Assembly (NCBI GenBank): GCA_937898415.1
Contig: CALDLA010000039.1
Span: 1-8,549, forward strand
From: an uncultured Prevotellaceae bacterium
GTDB taxonomy: Bacteria > Bacteroidota > Bacteroidia > Bacteroidales > Bacteroidaceae
Reading direction: 5' to 3'
Length of the DNA: 8,549 bases
This document shows positions 1 through 7,606 of this stretch, one piece after another. Each line of letters opens with the position of its first letter. The first letter of the stretch is position 1. The notes below the pieces were generated by a model that saw only the letters and a list, made by a program, of their open reading frames with translations, did no database searches and had not been told where the DNA came from. The position numbers and the translations under genes are program-made.

Positions 1-11
1 AGCGAAGGATT

Positions 12-1097
12 ATGTTTGATTTTAGTATTGTTACACAATGGTTCGACGCTCTCCTGCGAGACACCCTCGGCTTGGGAGATTTTCTGTCGATATTGATTGA
101 GTGCGTGCTGGTGGGCGTGGCTATCCTCGTGGGATATGCCCTCATCGCCATCGTACTGATATTCATGGAGCGTAAGGTCTGTGCCTACTTCCAGTGCCGT
201 CTCGGCCCGATGCGTGTAGGCTACTGGGGCTTGCTGCAGGTGTTTGCCGACGTGCTGAAGATGCTCGTCAAGGAGATTTTCTTCGTCGACAAGGCTGACA
301 AGCTGCTCTATCTCGTGGCTCCGTTCTTGGTGATTGTCGGTTCTGTGGGTGCCTTCTCGTTCCTGCCTTGGAACAACGGCGCTACGGTGCTCGACTTCAA
401 CGTGGGTGTCTTCCTGCTGACGGCCATCTCTTCGATTGGCGTCGTGGGTATCTTCCTCGCCGGTTGGGGTTCCAACAATAAGTATTCGGTAGTTTCGGCC
501 ATGCGTGGTGCCGTGCAGATGATTTCTTACGAGATGTCGCTCTGCCTGTGTCTCATCACCGCCGTCATTCTGACGGGCACGATGCAGATGTCAGGCATCT
601 GCGAGGCTCAGACAGGCCCTTGGAAGTGGCTTATCTTCCAGGGACACATTCCTGCGTTGATTGCATTCTTCGTGTTCCTCATCGCCGGTAACGCAGAGGC
701 CAACCGCGGCCCGTTCGATATGGCTGAGGCCGAGAGCGAGCTGACCGCTGGTCATCACACGGAGTATTCAGGTATGGGCTTTGGCTTCTTCTATCTGGCA
801 GAGTTCCTCAACCTCTTTATCATCGCAGGTATTGCCGCTACGGTGTTCCTTGGTGGCTGGGCTCCCGTGAACATCGGCATCGAGGGCTTCGACACGGTGA
901 TGAACTACATTCCCGGCATTGTCTGGTTCCTCGGCAAGACCTTTGCATTGGTGTGGCTGCTCATGTGGATCAAGTGGACGTTCCCTCGTCTGCGTATTGA
1001 CCAGATTCTGAAGTTAGAGTGGAAGTATCTCATGCCGCTGGCACTCATCAACCTCGTGCTGATGACCGTCGTGGTGGCTCTTGGGTGGTATATCTAA
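12..1097 (+). CDS. nuoH: NADH-quinone oxidoreductase subunit H (complex I, quinone-site membrane subunit)
   Basis: NuoH (ND1 homologue) is the inner-membrane subunit that joins the peripheral arm of complex I to the membrane arm and forms much of the quinone chamber. The 361-residue product is full length for the family and strongly hydrophobic, with the usual eight or so membrane segments. Visible signatures are MERKVCAYFQCRLGP (residues 52-66), the loop GWGSNNKYSVVSAMRGA (151-167), and the acidic signature NRGPFDMAEAESEL (231-244) followed by GHHTEYSGM (247-255). The last of these matches the quinone-side loop of NuoH. The start at 12 has an AAGGA-like ribosome binding site just upstream (positions 5-9) and gives the expected N-terminus. 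It is the first visible gene of a nuoH-N run; the 72-bp gap to nuoI is the only loose junction. Very confident in identity. Confidence 0.97.
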   Translation: MFDFSIVTQWFDALLRDTLGLGDFLSILIECVLVGVAILVGYALIAIVLIFMERKVCAYFQCRLGPMRVGYWGLLQVFADVLKMLVKEIFFVDKADKLLYLVAPFLVIVGSVGAFSFLPWNNGATVLDFNVGVFLLTAISSIGVVGIFLAGWGSNNKYSVVSAMRGAVQMISYEMSLCLCLITAVILTGTMQMSGICEAQTGPWKWLIFQGHIPALIAFFVFLIAGNAEANRGPFDMAEAESELTAGHHTEYSGMGFGFFYLAEFLNLFIIAGIAATVFLGGWAPVNIGIEGFDTVMNYIPGIVWFLGKTFALVWLLMWIKWTFPRLRIDQILKLEWKYLMPLALINLVLMTVVVALGWYI

Positions 1098-1101
1098 TAT
1101 A

Positions 1102-1233
1102 AGCCCCCTAAGTTAGGGGGATGGGGGTCTGAACAAGGCTCTTATAAATATAATAAGGTATAAAGGAATATGAAAGAAATAGAAGATATAAAGGTGGGTC
1201 GTTCAGACCCCCAACCCCCTAACTTAGGGGGCT
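1102..1233. repeat. 33-bp inverted repeat pair flanking the nuoI start
   Basis: The left arm (1102-1134) begins AGCCCCCTAAGTTAGGGGG. The right arm (1201-1233) is its reverse complement at 32 of 33 positions; the only mismatch is A1121 against A1214. The 66-base spacer (1135-1200) carries the nuoI ribosome binding site and ATG. Each arm also contains its own small dyad, CCCCCTAA-G-TTAGGGGG in the left arm. The left arm is intergenic, while the right arm is translated in frame within nuoI. I see no convincing target-site duplication. The pair looks like two head-to-head copies of a short genomic repeat, or the ends of one 132-bp MITE-like unit. The repeat is seen directly; its mobile nature is inferred. 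Confidence 0.9.
1162..1167 (+). promoter_or_regulatory. Ribosome binding site of nuoI, within the inverted-repeat loop
   Basis: AAAGGA lies two bases before the nuoI ATG at 1170, in an A/T-rich stretch. It is the only purine-rich site at the right place and supports the 1170 start. That start includes the repeat-encoded residues in the protein. The site and start codon fall in the unpaired 66-base loop if the flanking 33-bp arms pair in the mRNA. Confidence 0.5.
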
Positions 1234-1766
1234 CGAATTATTTCGGAGAACTCGGACACGGACTCAAGACTTTGGCCGTTGGCATGAAGACTTCCTGGAA
1301 GGAGTACTGGAAGGACTTCTTCACCAACAAGTCAACCGAGCAGTATCCCGAGAACCGCAAGACCACACTCCACGTGGCTAAGCGCCACCGTGGCCGCCTC
1401 GTCTTCAAGCGTGACGAGAACGGCGCCTACAAGTGTACGGCTTGCACCCTGTGCGAAAAGGCTTGTCCGAACGGCACCATTAAGATTACGGCCCACATGG
1501 CCGAAGACCCGGAGACGGGCAAGAAGAAGAAGGTGCTCGACGACTATCAGTACGACCTTGGCGACTGCATGTTCTGCCAACTCTGTACGAACGCCTGCAA
1601 CTTCGACGCAATTGAGTTTACAAACGACTTTGAGAACGCCACCTTCGAGCGCGGCAAGCTTGTGCTGCACTTGGACAAGGAGGTGTACGACGGTGGCTCG
1701 CTGCCCAACCTCTTGGAAGGCGGCGCACCCTTCACGGTCGGAACGTTTAATACCAAAACCAAGTAA
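1170..1766 (+). CDS. nuoI: NADH-quinone oxidoreductase subunit I (two 4Fe-4S clusters), with a repeat-derived N-terminal insertion
   Basis: NuoI (TYKY/PSST-neighbour ferredoxin subunit) carries clusters N6a and N6b, which pass electrons through the peripheral arm toward NuoB and quinone. The 198-residue product has both 8-Cys ferredoxin motifs: C89, C92, C95, C99-Pro100 and C133, C136, C139, C143. The usual proline after the fourth Cys of the second motif is Asn144 here. The family N-terminus is recognisable from YFGELGHGLKTLAVGMKTSW (24-43), an amphipathic membrane-associated helix. Residues 11-22 (RSDPQPPNLGGS) are encoded by the right arm of the 33-bp inverted repeat and look foreign to the family. 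They lie outside the ferredoxin fold, and because 33 bp is eleven codons the frame is kept. The gene is followed after 6 bp by nuoJ. Identity is certain; the insertion origin is inferred. Confidence 0.95.
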   Translation: MKEIEDIKVGRSDPQPPNLGGSNYFGELGHGLKTLAVGMKTSWKEYWKDFFTNKSTEQYPENRKTTLHVAKRHRGRLVFKRDENGAYKCTACTLCEKACPNGTIKITAHMAEDPETGKKKKVLDDYQYDLGDCMFCQLCTNACNFDAIEFTNDFENATFERGKLVLHLDKEVYDGGSLPNLLEGGAPFTVGTFNTKTK

Positions 1767-1772
1767 AGACTT

Positions 1773-2294
1773 ATGGCAAATATCATCATGTTCACGATTC
1801 TCGCTGTCGTCATCCTCGGCTCGGCCGTGATGTGTGTGACGACGAAGCGAATCATGCGGGCCGCAACATTCATGTTGTTCGTCCTCTTCGGTGTGGCAGG
1901 TCTTTACTTCCTGCTCGACTACACCTACCTGGGTGCAGCACAGATCTCGGTCTATGCCGGCGGTGTGACGATGATCTACGTCTTCGCCATCCAGCTCGTC
2001 TCGAAGCGTACGCTTCAGGGCATGGTCGAGGACATCAAGCGCTCACGTGCCATCGGCGCTGCCGTGCTGGCTGTGGTAGGACTGGCCACCGTGGCCTTCA
2101 TCTTCCTGAAGAATGAGTTCATTTGTCGTGCTGCCGACGTGGTCGATGCCGAGGTGCCCATGCGTACCATCGGTCAGGCCCTCGTGGGTTCAGAGAAGTA
2201 TCAGTATGTGCTCCCCTTCGAGTTCATCTCCATCTTCCTGCTGGCCTGCATCATCGGCGCACTCGTTGTTTCACGTAAAGTAAAGGAGGACTAA
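1773..2294 (+). CDS. nuoJ: NADH-quinone oxidoreductase subunit J
   Basis: NuoJ (ND6 homologue) is a small membrane subunit beside NuoH and NuoK. Its third helix, with a pi-bulge in known structures, takes part in coupling quinone chemistry to ion movement. The 173-residue product has about five hydrophobic segments. The family core is at residues 39-72, running from FGVAGLYFLLDYTYLGAAQ into ISVYAGGVTMIYVFAI, the equivalent of the conserved region around helix TM3. A connecting segment (78-91, with KRTLQGMVEDIKR) and a last hydrophobic helix (about 147-167) follow. It starts 6 bp after nuoI and ends 3 bp before nuoK, so translation is probably coupled. The sequence is divergent from proteobacterial NuoJ, as expected for Bacteroidetes, but position and core motif make the call secure. 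Confidence 0.93.
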   Translation: MANIIMFTILAVVILGSAVMCVTTKRIMRAATFMLFVLFGVAGLYFLLDYTYLGAAQISVYAGGVTMIYVFAIQLVSKRTLQGMVEDIKRSRAIGAAVLAVVGLATVAFIFLKNEFICRAADVVDAEVPMRTIGQALVGSEKYQYVLPFEFISIFLLACIIGALVVSRKVKED

Positions 2295-2297
2295 GCT

Positions 2298-2606
2298 ATG
2301 GTACCCGTACAATGTTATTTCGTGCTTTCAGCACTTCTGTTCTTCATCGGCGTCTATGGCTTTGTGACCCGTCGCAACCTGATTGCCATGCTCATCTCCA
2401 TCGAGCTGGTGCTCAACGCCGTCGACCTCAACTTTGCGGCCTTCAACCGCCTGCTGTTCCCCGGTCTGAACGAGGGCTTCTTCATGACGCTCTTCTCCAT
2501 CGGTGTCTCTGCAGCAGAGTCGGCTGTGGCCATTGCGATTATCCTCAATGTGTACCGCAACTTCAAGAGCGACACAGTAGACAGTATCACAGAAATGAAG
2601 AATTAA
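2298..2606 (+). CDS. nuoK: NADH-quinone oxidoreductase subunit K
   Basis: NuoK (ND4L homologue) is a three-helix membrane subunit that carries buried glutamates on the proton path between the quinone region and the antiporter-like subunits. The 102-residue product is the usual length. Both key acids are present: Glu36 in helix 2 (LISIELVLNAV) and Glu74 in helix 3 (GVSAAESAVAIAI), matching E. coli Glu36 and Glu72. The C-terminal tail (about 86-102) is charged and cytoplasmic-like. The gene begins 3 bp after the nuoJ stop and is followed after 4 bp by nuoL, so it is embedded in the operon. No oddity seen. Confidence 0.95.
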   Translation: MVPVQCYFVLSALLFFIGVYGFVTRRNLIAMLISIELVLNAVDLNFAAFNRLLFPGLNEGFFMTLFSIGVSAAESAVAIAIILNVYRNFKSDTVDSITEMKN

Positions 2607-2610
2607 GATT

Positions 2611-4602
2611 ATGGAATACGGATATACAATTTTCATACTCCTTCTGCCGCTGTTCTCGTTCCTTGTCTTAGGACTGCTCGGCATGAAGATGTCGCACAAG
2701 GTGGCAGGCCTCATCGGTACCTGTTCACTCGGTGTGGTCACGATTCTGAGCTATCTCTGCGCCTTCCAGTACTTCGGTGCTGACCGCGTGGACGGTATCT
2801 ACCAGACCATCGTGCCCTATAACTACACGTGGCTGCCCCTGGGCAACCTCCACTTCGACATGGGTATCATGCTCGACCCGATCAGCGTAATGATGCTCAT
2901 CGTCATCTCTACCGTCTCGCTGATGGTGCATATCTACTCGTTCGGCTATATGCACGGCGAGAAGGGCTTCCAGCGCTACTATGCGTTCCTGAGCCTCTTC
3001 TCGATGTCGATGCTCGGACTGGTGCTCGCCACCAATATCTTCCAGATGTACATGTTCTGGGAGTTGGTGGGTGTCTCGTCCTACCTGCTCATCGGCTTCT
3101 ACTATCCGCTGCATGCCGCTGTGGCTGCCTCCAAGAAGGCATTCATCGTCACGCGCTTTGCCGACGGATTCTTCCTCGTGGGTATCCTCATCTTCGGTTT
3201 CTACACCGATTCGTTCTCCTTCTCGTTTGCCGGTCAGGGTGCCGACATCGTGATGGGGCAGGGGACTACGCCGTTTATCGCCGGCAATGCTGCCAAGGCG
3301 CTGGCCGCCGGTGGCTTCATCCTGCCTACTGCGCTGACGCTGATGTTCATCGGTGGTGCCGGTAAGTCGGCCATGTTCCCGCTGCACATCTGGCTGCCCG
3401 ACGCTATGGAAGGCCCCACGCCTGTTTCTGCACTTATCCACGCCGCTACGATGGTGGTGGCTGGTGTCTATCAGGTGGCCCGTATGTTCCCCTTGTGGAT
3501 TCAATATGCCCCCGAGGCCATGAGCATCATTGTCTGGGTGGGCGTCATCACGGCTTTCTATGCCGCAGCCGTTGCCTGTGCCCAGACCGACATCAAGCGT
3601 GTGCTCGCCTTCTCTACCATCTCTCAGATTGCCTTTATGATGGTGGCTCTCGGCGTTTGCACGGAGAGTGTTACCGGCCATGAGCATCCGGGCAGCGTAG
3701 GCTATCTGGCTGGTATGTTCCACCTCTTCACCCACGCTATGTTCAAGGCCTGCCTCTTCCTCGGAGCCGGTTGCATCATCCACGCCGTACACTCCAACGA
3801 GATGGCCTTGATGGGAGGTTTGCGCAAGTACATGCCTGTAACCCACATCACGTTCCTCATCAGCTGCCTCGCCATTGCCGGTATTCCCTTCTTCTCGGGC
3901 TTCAGCTCGAAGGATGAGATTATCTCGGCCTGCATGAACTACAGTCCTGTCGTTGGCTGGATTATGACGGGTATCGCCGCCATGACCGCCTTCTACATGT
4001 TCCGTCTGTACTACGGCATCTTCTGGGGAACTGAGAATGTGGAGGCTCACGAGCACCATACGCCCCACGAGGCTCCGCTGACGATGACCGTTCCCCTGAT
4101 TGTCCTGTCGGTCATTACCGTCGGCGTCGGTATCTACACCACGCTGGCCGGATTCCTGGGCTGGGGCGGTTCGTTCGGTTCGTTCGTATCGGCCGACGGT
4201 CACGACTACACCATCCACTTCGATGCTACCGTAGCCGCCGTCAGCACCGTCGTAGCCATCTGCAGCATCTGTCTGGCTACCTATATCTATAAGGGTGAGC
4301 AGCAGCCCATTGCCGACCGTCTGAAGCAGACGTTGCCCGGCCTCTGGCAGGCTGCCTACAAGCGTTTCTATCAGGACGAGATCTGGCAGTTTGTCACTCA
4401 CCGGATTATCTTCCGCTGCGTCTCGCGTCCCATCGCGTGGTTCGACCGTCACGTCATCGACGGCACGTTCAACTTCGCTGCCTGGGGTACCAACGAGGCT
4501 GGCGAGTCCCTCCGTGTATGGCAGAGCGGCGATGTCCGTCAGTATGCTGTCTGGTTCCTCACCGGCGCTGTGGCATTATCATTAATCCTTTTAGCAATCT
4601 AA
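2611..4602 (+). CDS. nuoL: NADH-quinone oxidoreductase subunit L (distal antiporter-like subunit)
   Basis: NuoL (ND5 homologue) is the distal Mrp-antiporter-like ion-translocating subunit and carries the long lateral helix that braces the membrane arm. The 663-residue length suits the family. The expected functional residues are present: Glu151 in FWELVGVSSYLLIGF (TM5), Lys252 in GGAGKSAMFPLHIWLPDAM (TM7), the signature GPTPVSALIHAATMVVAGVY (268-287), Lys329 in QTDIKRVLAFSTISQ (TM8 region), His371/His375/Lys379 in HLFTHAMFKACLF, and Lys434 in FSSKDEII (TM12). A histidine-rich loop, EAHEHHTPHE, lies at 478-487. The C-terminal part (about 560-663) covers the lateral helix and final TM segment, including GDVRQYAVWFL (640-650). 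It starts 4 bp after nuoK and ends 4 bp before nuoM. Intact and confidently identified. Confidence 0.97.
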   Translation: MEYGYTIFILLLPLFSFLVLGLLGMKMSHKVAGLIGTCSLGVVTILSYLCAFQYFGADRVDGIYQTIVPYNYTWLPLGNLHFDMGIMLDPISVMMLIVISTVSLMVHIYSFGYMHGEKGFQRYYAFLSLFSMSMLGLVLATNIFQMYMFWELVGVSSYLLIGFYYPLHAAVAASKKAFIVTRFADGFFLVGILIFGFYTDSFSFSFAGQGADIVMGQGTTPFIAGNAAKALAAGGFILPTALTLMFIGGAGKSAMFPLHIWLPDAMEGPTPVSALIHAATMVVAGVYQVARMFPLWIQYAPEAMSIIVWVGVITAFYAAAVACAQTDIKRVLAFSTISQIAFMMVALGVCTESVTGHEHPGSVGYLAGMFHLFTHAMFKACLFLGAGCIIHAVHSNEMALMGGLRKYMPVTHITFLISCLAIAGIPFFSGFSSKDEIISACMNYSPVVGWIMTGIAAMTAFYMFRLYYGIFWGTENVEAHEHHTPHEAPLTMTVPLIVLSVITVGVGIYTTLAGFLGWGGSFGSFVSADGHDYTIHFDATVAAVSTVVAICSICLATYIYKGEQQPIADRLKQTLPGLWQAAYKRFYQDEIWQFVTHRIIFRCVSRPIAWFDRHVIDGTFNFAAWGTNEAGESLRVWQSGDVRQYAVWFLTGAVALSLILLAI

Positions 4603-4606
4603 AGAT

Positions 4607-6091
4607 ATGAACATACTTAGTTTATTTGTATTGATTCCCGTCCTGATGCTTTTAGGATTGTGGATAGCCCGCAACCTCTATCAGGTGCGTGGCGTGATGG
4701 TGGCAGGCTCCTCAGCCTTGCTCGCCCTCTCCATTTGGCTGACATTCTATTTCATCCAGCAGCGCGCCGGAGGCAATACCGCCGAGATGCTGCTGACGGC
4801 TTCCACCCCGTGGTTCAAGCCGCTGAATATTGCCTATAGTGTCGGCGTCGACGGTATCTCTGTCGTCATGCTGCTGCTGTCGAGCATCATCGTCTTTACC
4901 GGAACGTTTGCCTCCTGGCAGCTGAAGCCCCTCACCAAGGAGTACTTCCTGTGGTTCACCCTCCTCTCGACGGGTGTCTACGGCTTCTTCATCTGCACCG
5001 ACATGTTCACCATGTTCATGTTCTACGAGGTGGCGCTCATTCCCATGTACCTGCTGATTGGTGTCTGGGGTAGCGGAGCCAAGGAGTATGCTGCCATGAA
5101 GCTGACGCTGATGCTGATGGGTGGTTCGGCCCTGCTGATTATCGGTCTGCTGGGCATCTACTTCTATAGCGGCGCTACGACGATGAACGTCAACGAGATT
5201 GCCGCCCTGCACAACATCCCCGTCGATATGCAGAAGGTGTTCTTCCCCTTCATCTTCATCGGTTTTGGCGTGCTGGGAGCTCTCTTCCCGTTCCACACTT
5301 GGTCTCCCGACGGTCATGCTTCGGCGCCCACGGCTGTGTCGATGCTGCATGCCGGTGTGCTGATGAAGCTCGGAGGCTACGGCTGCTTCCGCGTGGCTAT
5401 GTACCTGCTGCCTGAGGCTGCCCAGGACCTGTCGTGGATATTCCTCATCCTGACGACCATCTCGGTGGTCTACGGTGCCCTCTCGGCCTGCGTACAGACC
5501 GACCTGAAGTACATCAATGCCTACTCATCGGTATCGCATTGCGGCCTCGTGCTCTTTGCCCTGCTGATGATGACCAAGACGGCTGCCACGGGTGCTATCC
5601 TGCAGATGCTCTCTCACGGTCTGATGACGGCCCTCTTCTTTGCCCTCATCGGTATGATCTACGGTCGTACCCACACCCGTGACGTCCGCCGTCTGGGTGG
5701 CCTGATGAAGATTATGCCGTTCCTCGCCGTGGGCTACGTCCTCGCCGGTCTGGCTAACCTCGGTCTGCCGCTCTTCTCGGGCTTCGTGGCTGAGATGACC
5801 ATCTTCGTCGGCTCGTTCGAGAATCCTGATATGTTCCACCGCGTCTGCACCATCATCGCCTGCACCTCGGTGGTCGTCACCGCCGTCTACATCCTGCGTC
5901 TCGTGGGTAAGATCCTGTACGGCGAGGTCAGCGACCCCCACTACCTGCAGCTGACCGATGCTACGTGGGACGAGCGTATCGCCGTCGGCGTCCTGCTCGT
6001 CTGTGTGGCCGGACTCGGTACGTTCCCCTTCTGGGCTTCCAACGTCATCAACGATGCCGTCATTCCCATTCTGAACAATATTAACATGTAA
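4607..6091 (+). CDS. nuoM: NADH-quinone oxidoreductase subunit M, with an apparently missing TM7 lysine
   Basis: NuoM (ND4 homologue) is the middle antiporter-like subunit of the complex I membrane arm. The 494-residue product has about 14 membrane segments. Conserved features present are Glu141 in FYEVALIPMYLLIGVWG (TM5), the PFHTWSPDGH signature (228-237), Lys254 in AGVLMKLGGYG (TM8), QTDLKYINAYSSVSHCG (297-313), SHGLMTALFFALIGM (336-350) and Glu396 in FSGFVAEMTIF (TM12). Against E. coli NuoM as I recall it (FAVKMPVVPLH), the segment here is FGVLGALFPFH. The TM7 lysine (E. coli Lys234), central to the proton half-channel, therefore corresponds to Leu223. Everything else looks intact, so this is not a decayed gene and may be a lineage trait. 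It lies 4 bp after nuoL and 19 bp before nuoN. Confidence 0.96.
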   Translation: MNILSLFVLIPVLMLLGLWIARNLYQVRGVMVAGSSALLALSIWLTFYFIQQRAGGNTAEMLLTASTPWFKPLNIAYSVGVDGISVVMLLLSSIIVFTGTFASWQLKPLTKEYFLWFTLLSTGVYGFFICTDMFTMFMFYEVALIPMYLLIGVWGSGAKEYAAMKLTLMLMGGSALLIIGLLGIYFYSGATTMNVNEIAALHNIPVDMQKVFFPFIFIGFGVLGALFPFHTWSPDGHASAPTAVSMLHAGVLMKLGGYGCFRVAMYLLPEAAQDLSWIFLILTTISVVYGALSACVQTDLKYINAYSSVSHCGLVLFALLMMTKTAATGAILQMLSHGLMTALFFALIGMIYGRTHTRDVRRLGGLMKIMPFLAVGYVLAGLANLGLPLFSGFVAEMTIFVGSFENPDMFHRVCTIIACTSVVVTAVYILRLVGKILYGEVSDPHYLQLTDATWDERIAVGVLLVCVAGLGTFPFWASNVINDAVIPILNNINM

Positions 6092-6096
6092 ACGAT

Positions 6097-6102
6097 AGGA
6101 GG
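6097..6102 (+). promoter_or_regulatory. Strong ribosome binding site of nuoN
   Basis: AGGAGG lies 8 bases before the nuoN ATG at 6111, in the 19-bp nuoM-nuoN gap. This near-perfect Shine-Dalgarno sequence stands out against the weak sites before the other nuo genes. It fixes the 6111 start. Confidence 0.75.
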
Positions 6103-6110
6103 ATATAAAT

Positions 6111-7580
6111 ATGAATTATGCACAGTTTTTGAACATGGTTCCCGAGGCAACGCTCGTTGCTATTCTGATTATCGTTTTCTTCGCCGACTTCGCCCTGTAT
6201 CGCAGCGAGAAGAAGAGCCACACGCTCTACATCCTGACCGCTGTCCTGATGCTGCTCCAGATTGTGCCCTGCGCACTCGCTGAGCCTGCGTCGGCCTTCG
6301 GCGGCCTCTACGTCACCTCGCAGATGGCCAACGTCATGAAGACCATCCTCACCGCCGGTACACTCATCGTCATCATCATGGCCCAGCCGTGGATTGAGAA
6401 CGCCGGGCGCAAGACCTCTGGCGAGTTCTACATGTTGATCATCTCTACCTTGCTGGGTATGTACATGATGATTTCCAGCGGCAACTTCCTCATGTTCTTC
6501 CTCGGCCTCGAGACCGCATCCGTGCCTATGGCCTGCCTCGTGGCCCTCGACAAGCTCAAGAAGATCAGCGCCGAGGCTGCCGCCAAGTACATCCTGACCG
6601 CTACCTTCTCGAGCGGCGTCATGCTCTATGGCATCTCCTTCGTCTATGGCGCTGCCGGGACGCTCTACTTCGATGACATCGCACAGGTGCTGGCAGGCAT
6701 CTCGCCCTTCAGCGACCAGATTTACCTGCCCGTCCTCGGACTGGTGTTCTTCTTCAGCGGTCTGGGCTTCAAGCTCTCGCTCGTGCCCTTCCACTTCTGG
6801 ACGGCCGACACCTACCAGGGAGCCCCCACGCCCGTCACCGGCTATCTGAGCGTCGTCTCCAAGGGTGCTGCCGCCCTCGCTGCGTTCATCATCCTCACCA
6901 AGGTCTTCGGCCCGCTCGTTGAGCAGTGGGAAATGATGCTCGGCATCATCATCATGCTCACCATCACCGTCGGTAACCTCTTCGCCATCCGCCAGACGGA
7001 GCTCAAGCGCTTCATGGCCTTCAGCTCAATCTCACAGGCCGGTTACATCATGCTCGCCGCACTCGGCAACTCGCAGATGGGCGCTACGGCCCTGACCTAC
7101 TACGTACTCGTCTACGTCGTAGCCAACATGGCCGTCTTCACCGTCATCAATGCCGTCGAGCATTCTCAGCCGGACCAGTCGTCCCAGTTGACTCAGATGT
7201 GTACCTACAACGGCTTCTACGAGACCAACCCCAAGTTGTCGTTCCTCATGACCTTGGCCCTGTTCTCGCTGGCCGGCATCCCGCCCTTCGCCGGTATGTT
7301 CTCGAAGTTCTTCGTCTTCATGGCCGCCGTCGGAGGCCACGAGGCCGCTCCCTTCTGGGTTTACCTCGTCGTCTTCATCGCCTTGATCAACACCGTAGTC
7401 AGCCTGTACTACTACCTGCTCATCGTCAAGGCCATGTACATCAAGAAGACCACCGCGCCGCTGCCCACGTTCCAGAGCGACACCAGCACCAAGCTGGCCC
7501 TCGCCCTGTGTACCCTCGGCATCGCCGCCTTCGGTATCCTCTCCTGCATCTACAACTGGATTGCCGCAGCCGCCGTGTAA
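6111..7580 (+). CDS. nuoN: NADH-quinone oxidoreductase subunit N (proximal antiporter-like subunit)
   Basis: NuoN (ND2 homologue) is the antiporter-like ion-translocating subunit closest to the NuoA/J/K bundle. The 489-residue product is the usual length with about 14 membrane segments. Functional residues can be placed: Glu134 in FFLGLETASVPMACL (TM5), Lys221 in GLGFKLSLVPFHFWTADTYQ (TM7), the adjoining QGAPTPVTGYLSVVSKGAAA (236-255) with Lys251 (TM8), RQTELKRFMAFSSISQAGY (294-312), and Lys399 in FAGMFSKFFVF (TM12). Unlike NuoM in this window, the TM7 lysine is retained. The gene has a strong AGGAGG site, is the last gene of the nuo run, and has no clear terminator after it. Codon third positions are rich in C, which also keeps antisense frames open. 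Confidence 0.97.
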   Translation: MNYAQFLNMVPEATLVAILIIVFFADFALYRSEKKSHTLYILTAVLMLLQIVPCALAEPASAFGGLYVTSQMANVMKTILTAGTLIVIIMAQPWIENAGRKTSGEFYMLIISTLLGMYMMISSGNFLMFFLGLETASVPMACLVALDKLKKISAEAAAKYILTATFSSGVMLYGISFVYGAAGTLYFDDIAQVLAGISPFSDQIYLPVLGLVFFFSGLGFKLSLVPFHFWTADTYQGAPTPVTGYLSVVSKGAAALAAFIILTKVFGPLVEQWEMMLGIIIMLTITVGNLFAIRQTELKRFMAFSSISQAGYIMLAALGNSQMGATALTYYVLVYVVANMAVFTVINAVEHSQPDQSSQLTQMCTYNGFYETNPKLSFLMTLALFSLAGIPPFAGMFSKFFVFMAAVGGHEAAPFWVYLVVFIALINTVVSLYYYLLIVKAMYIKKTTAPLPTFQSDTSTKLALALCTLGIAAFGILSCIYNWIAAAAV

Positions 7581-7606
7581 CTGCCCGGCAATTGCTCGCT
7601 TATTCG

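Noticed and set aside
1104..1120. Intrinsic terminator after nuoH (CCCCCTAA-G-TTAGGGGG)
   Set aside because: There is no T run after the small stem, and the same sequence occurs inside nuoI as part of the repeat, so it is not a typical terminator.
1390..1830. A plus-strand 146-codon frame overlapping nuoI and nuoJ
   Set aside because: The translation is Ser/Arg/Thr-rich with no domain, and nuoI with its eight cluster cysteines occupies the same bases in another frame.
2725..4452. A 575-codon open frame on the minus strand opposite nuoL
   Set aside because: It is exactly in phase with nuoL codons, so it is open only because nuoL uses no TTA, CTA or TCA there. Its translation is highly charged, His/Asp/Glu-rich and resembles no fold, while nuoL is certain.
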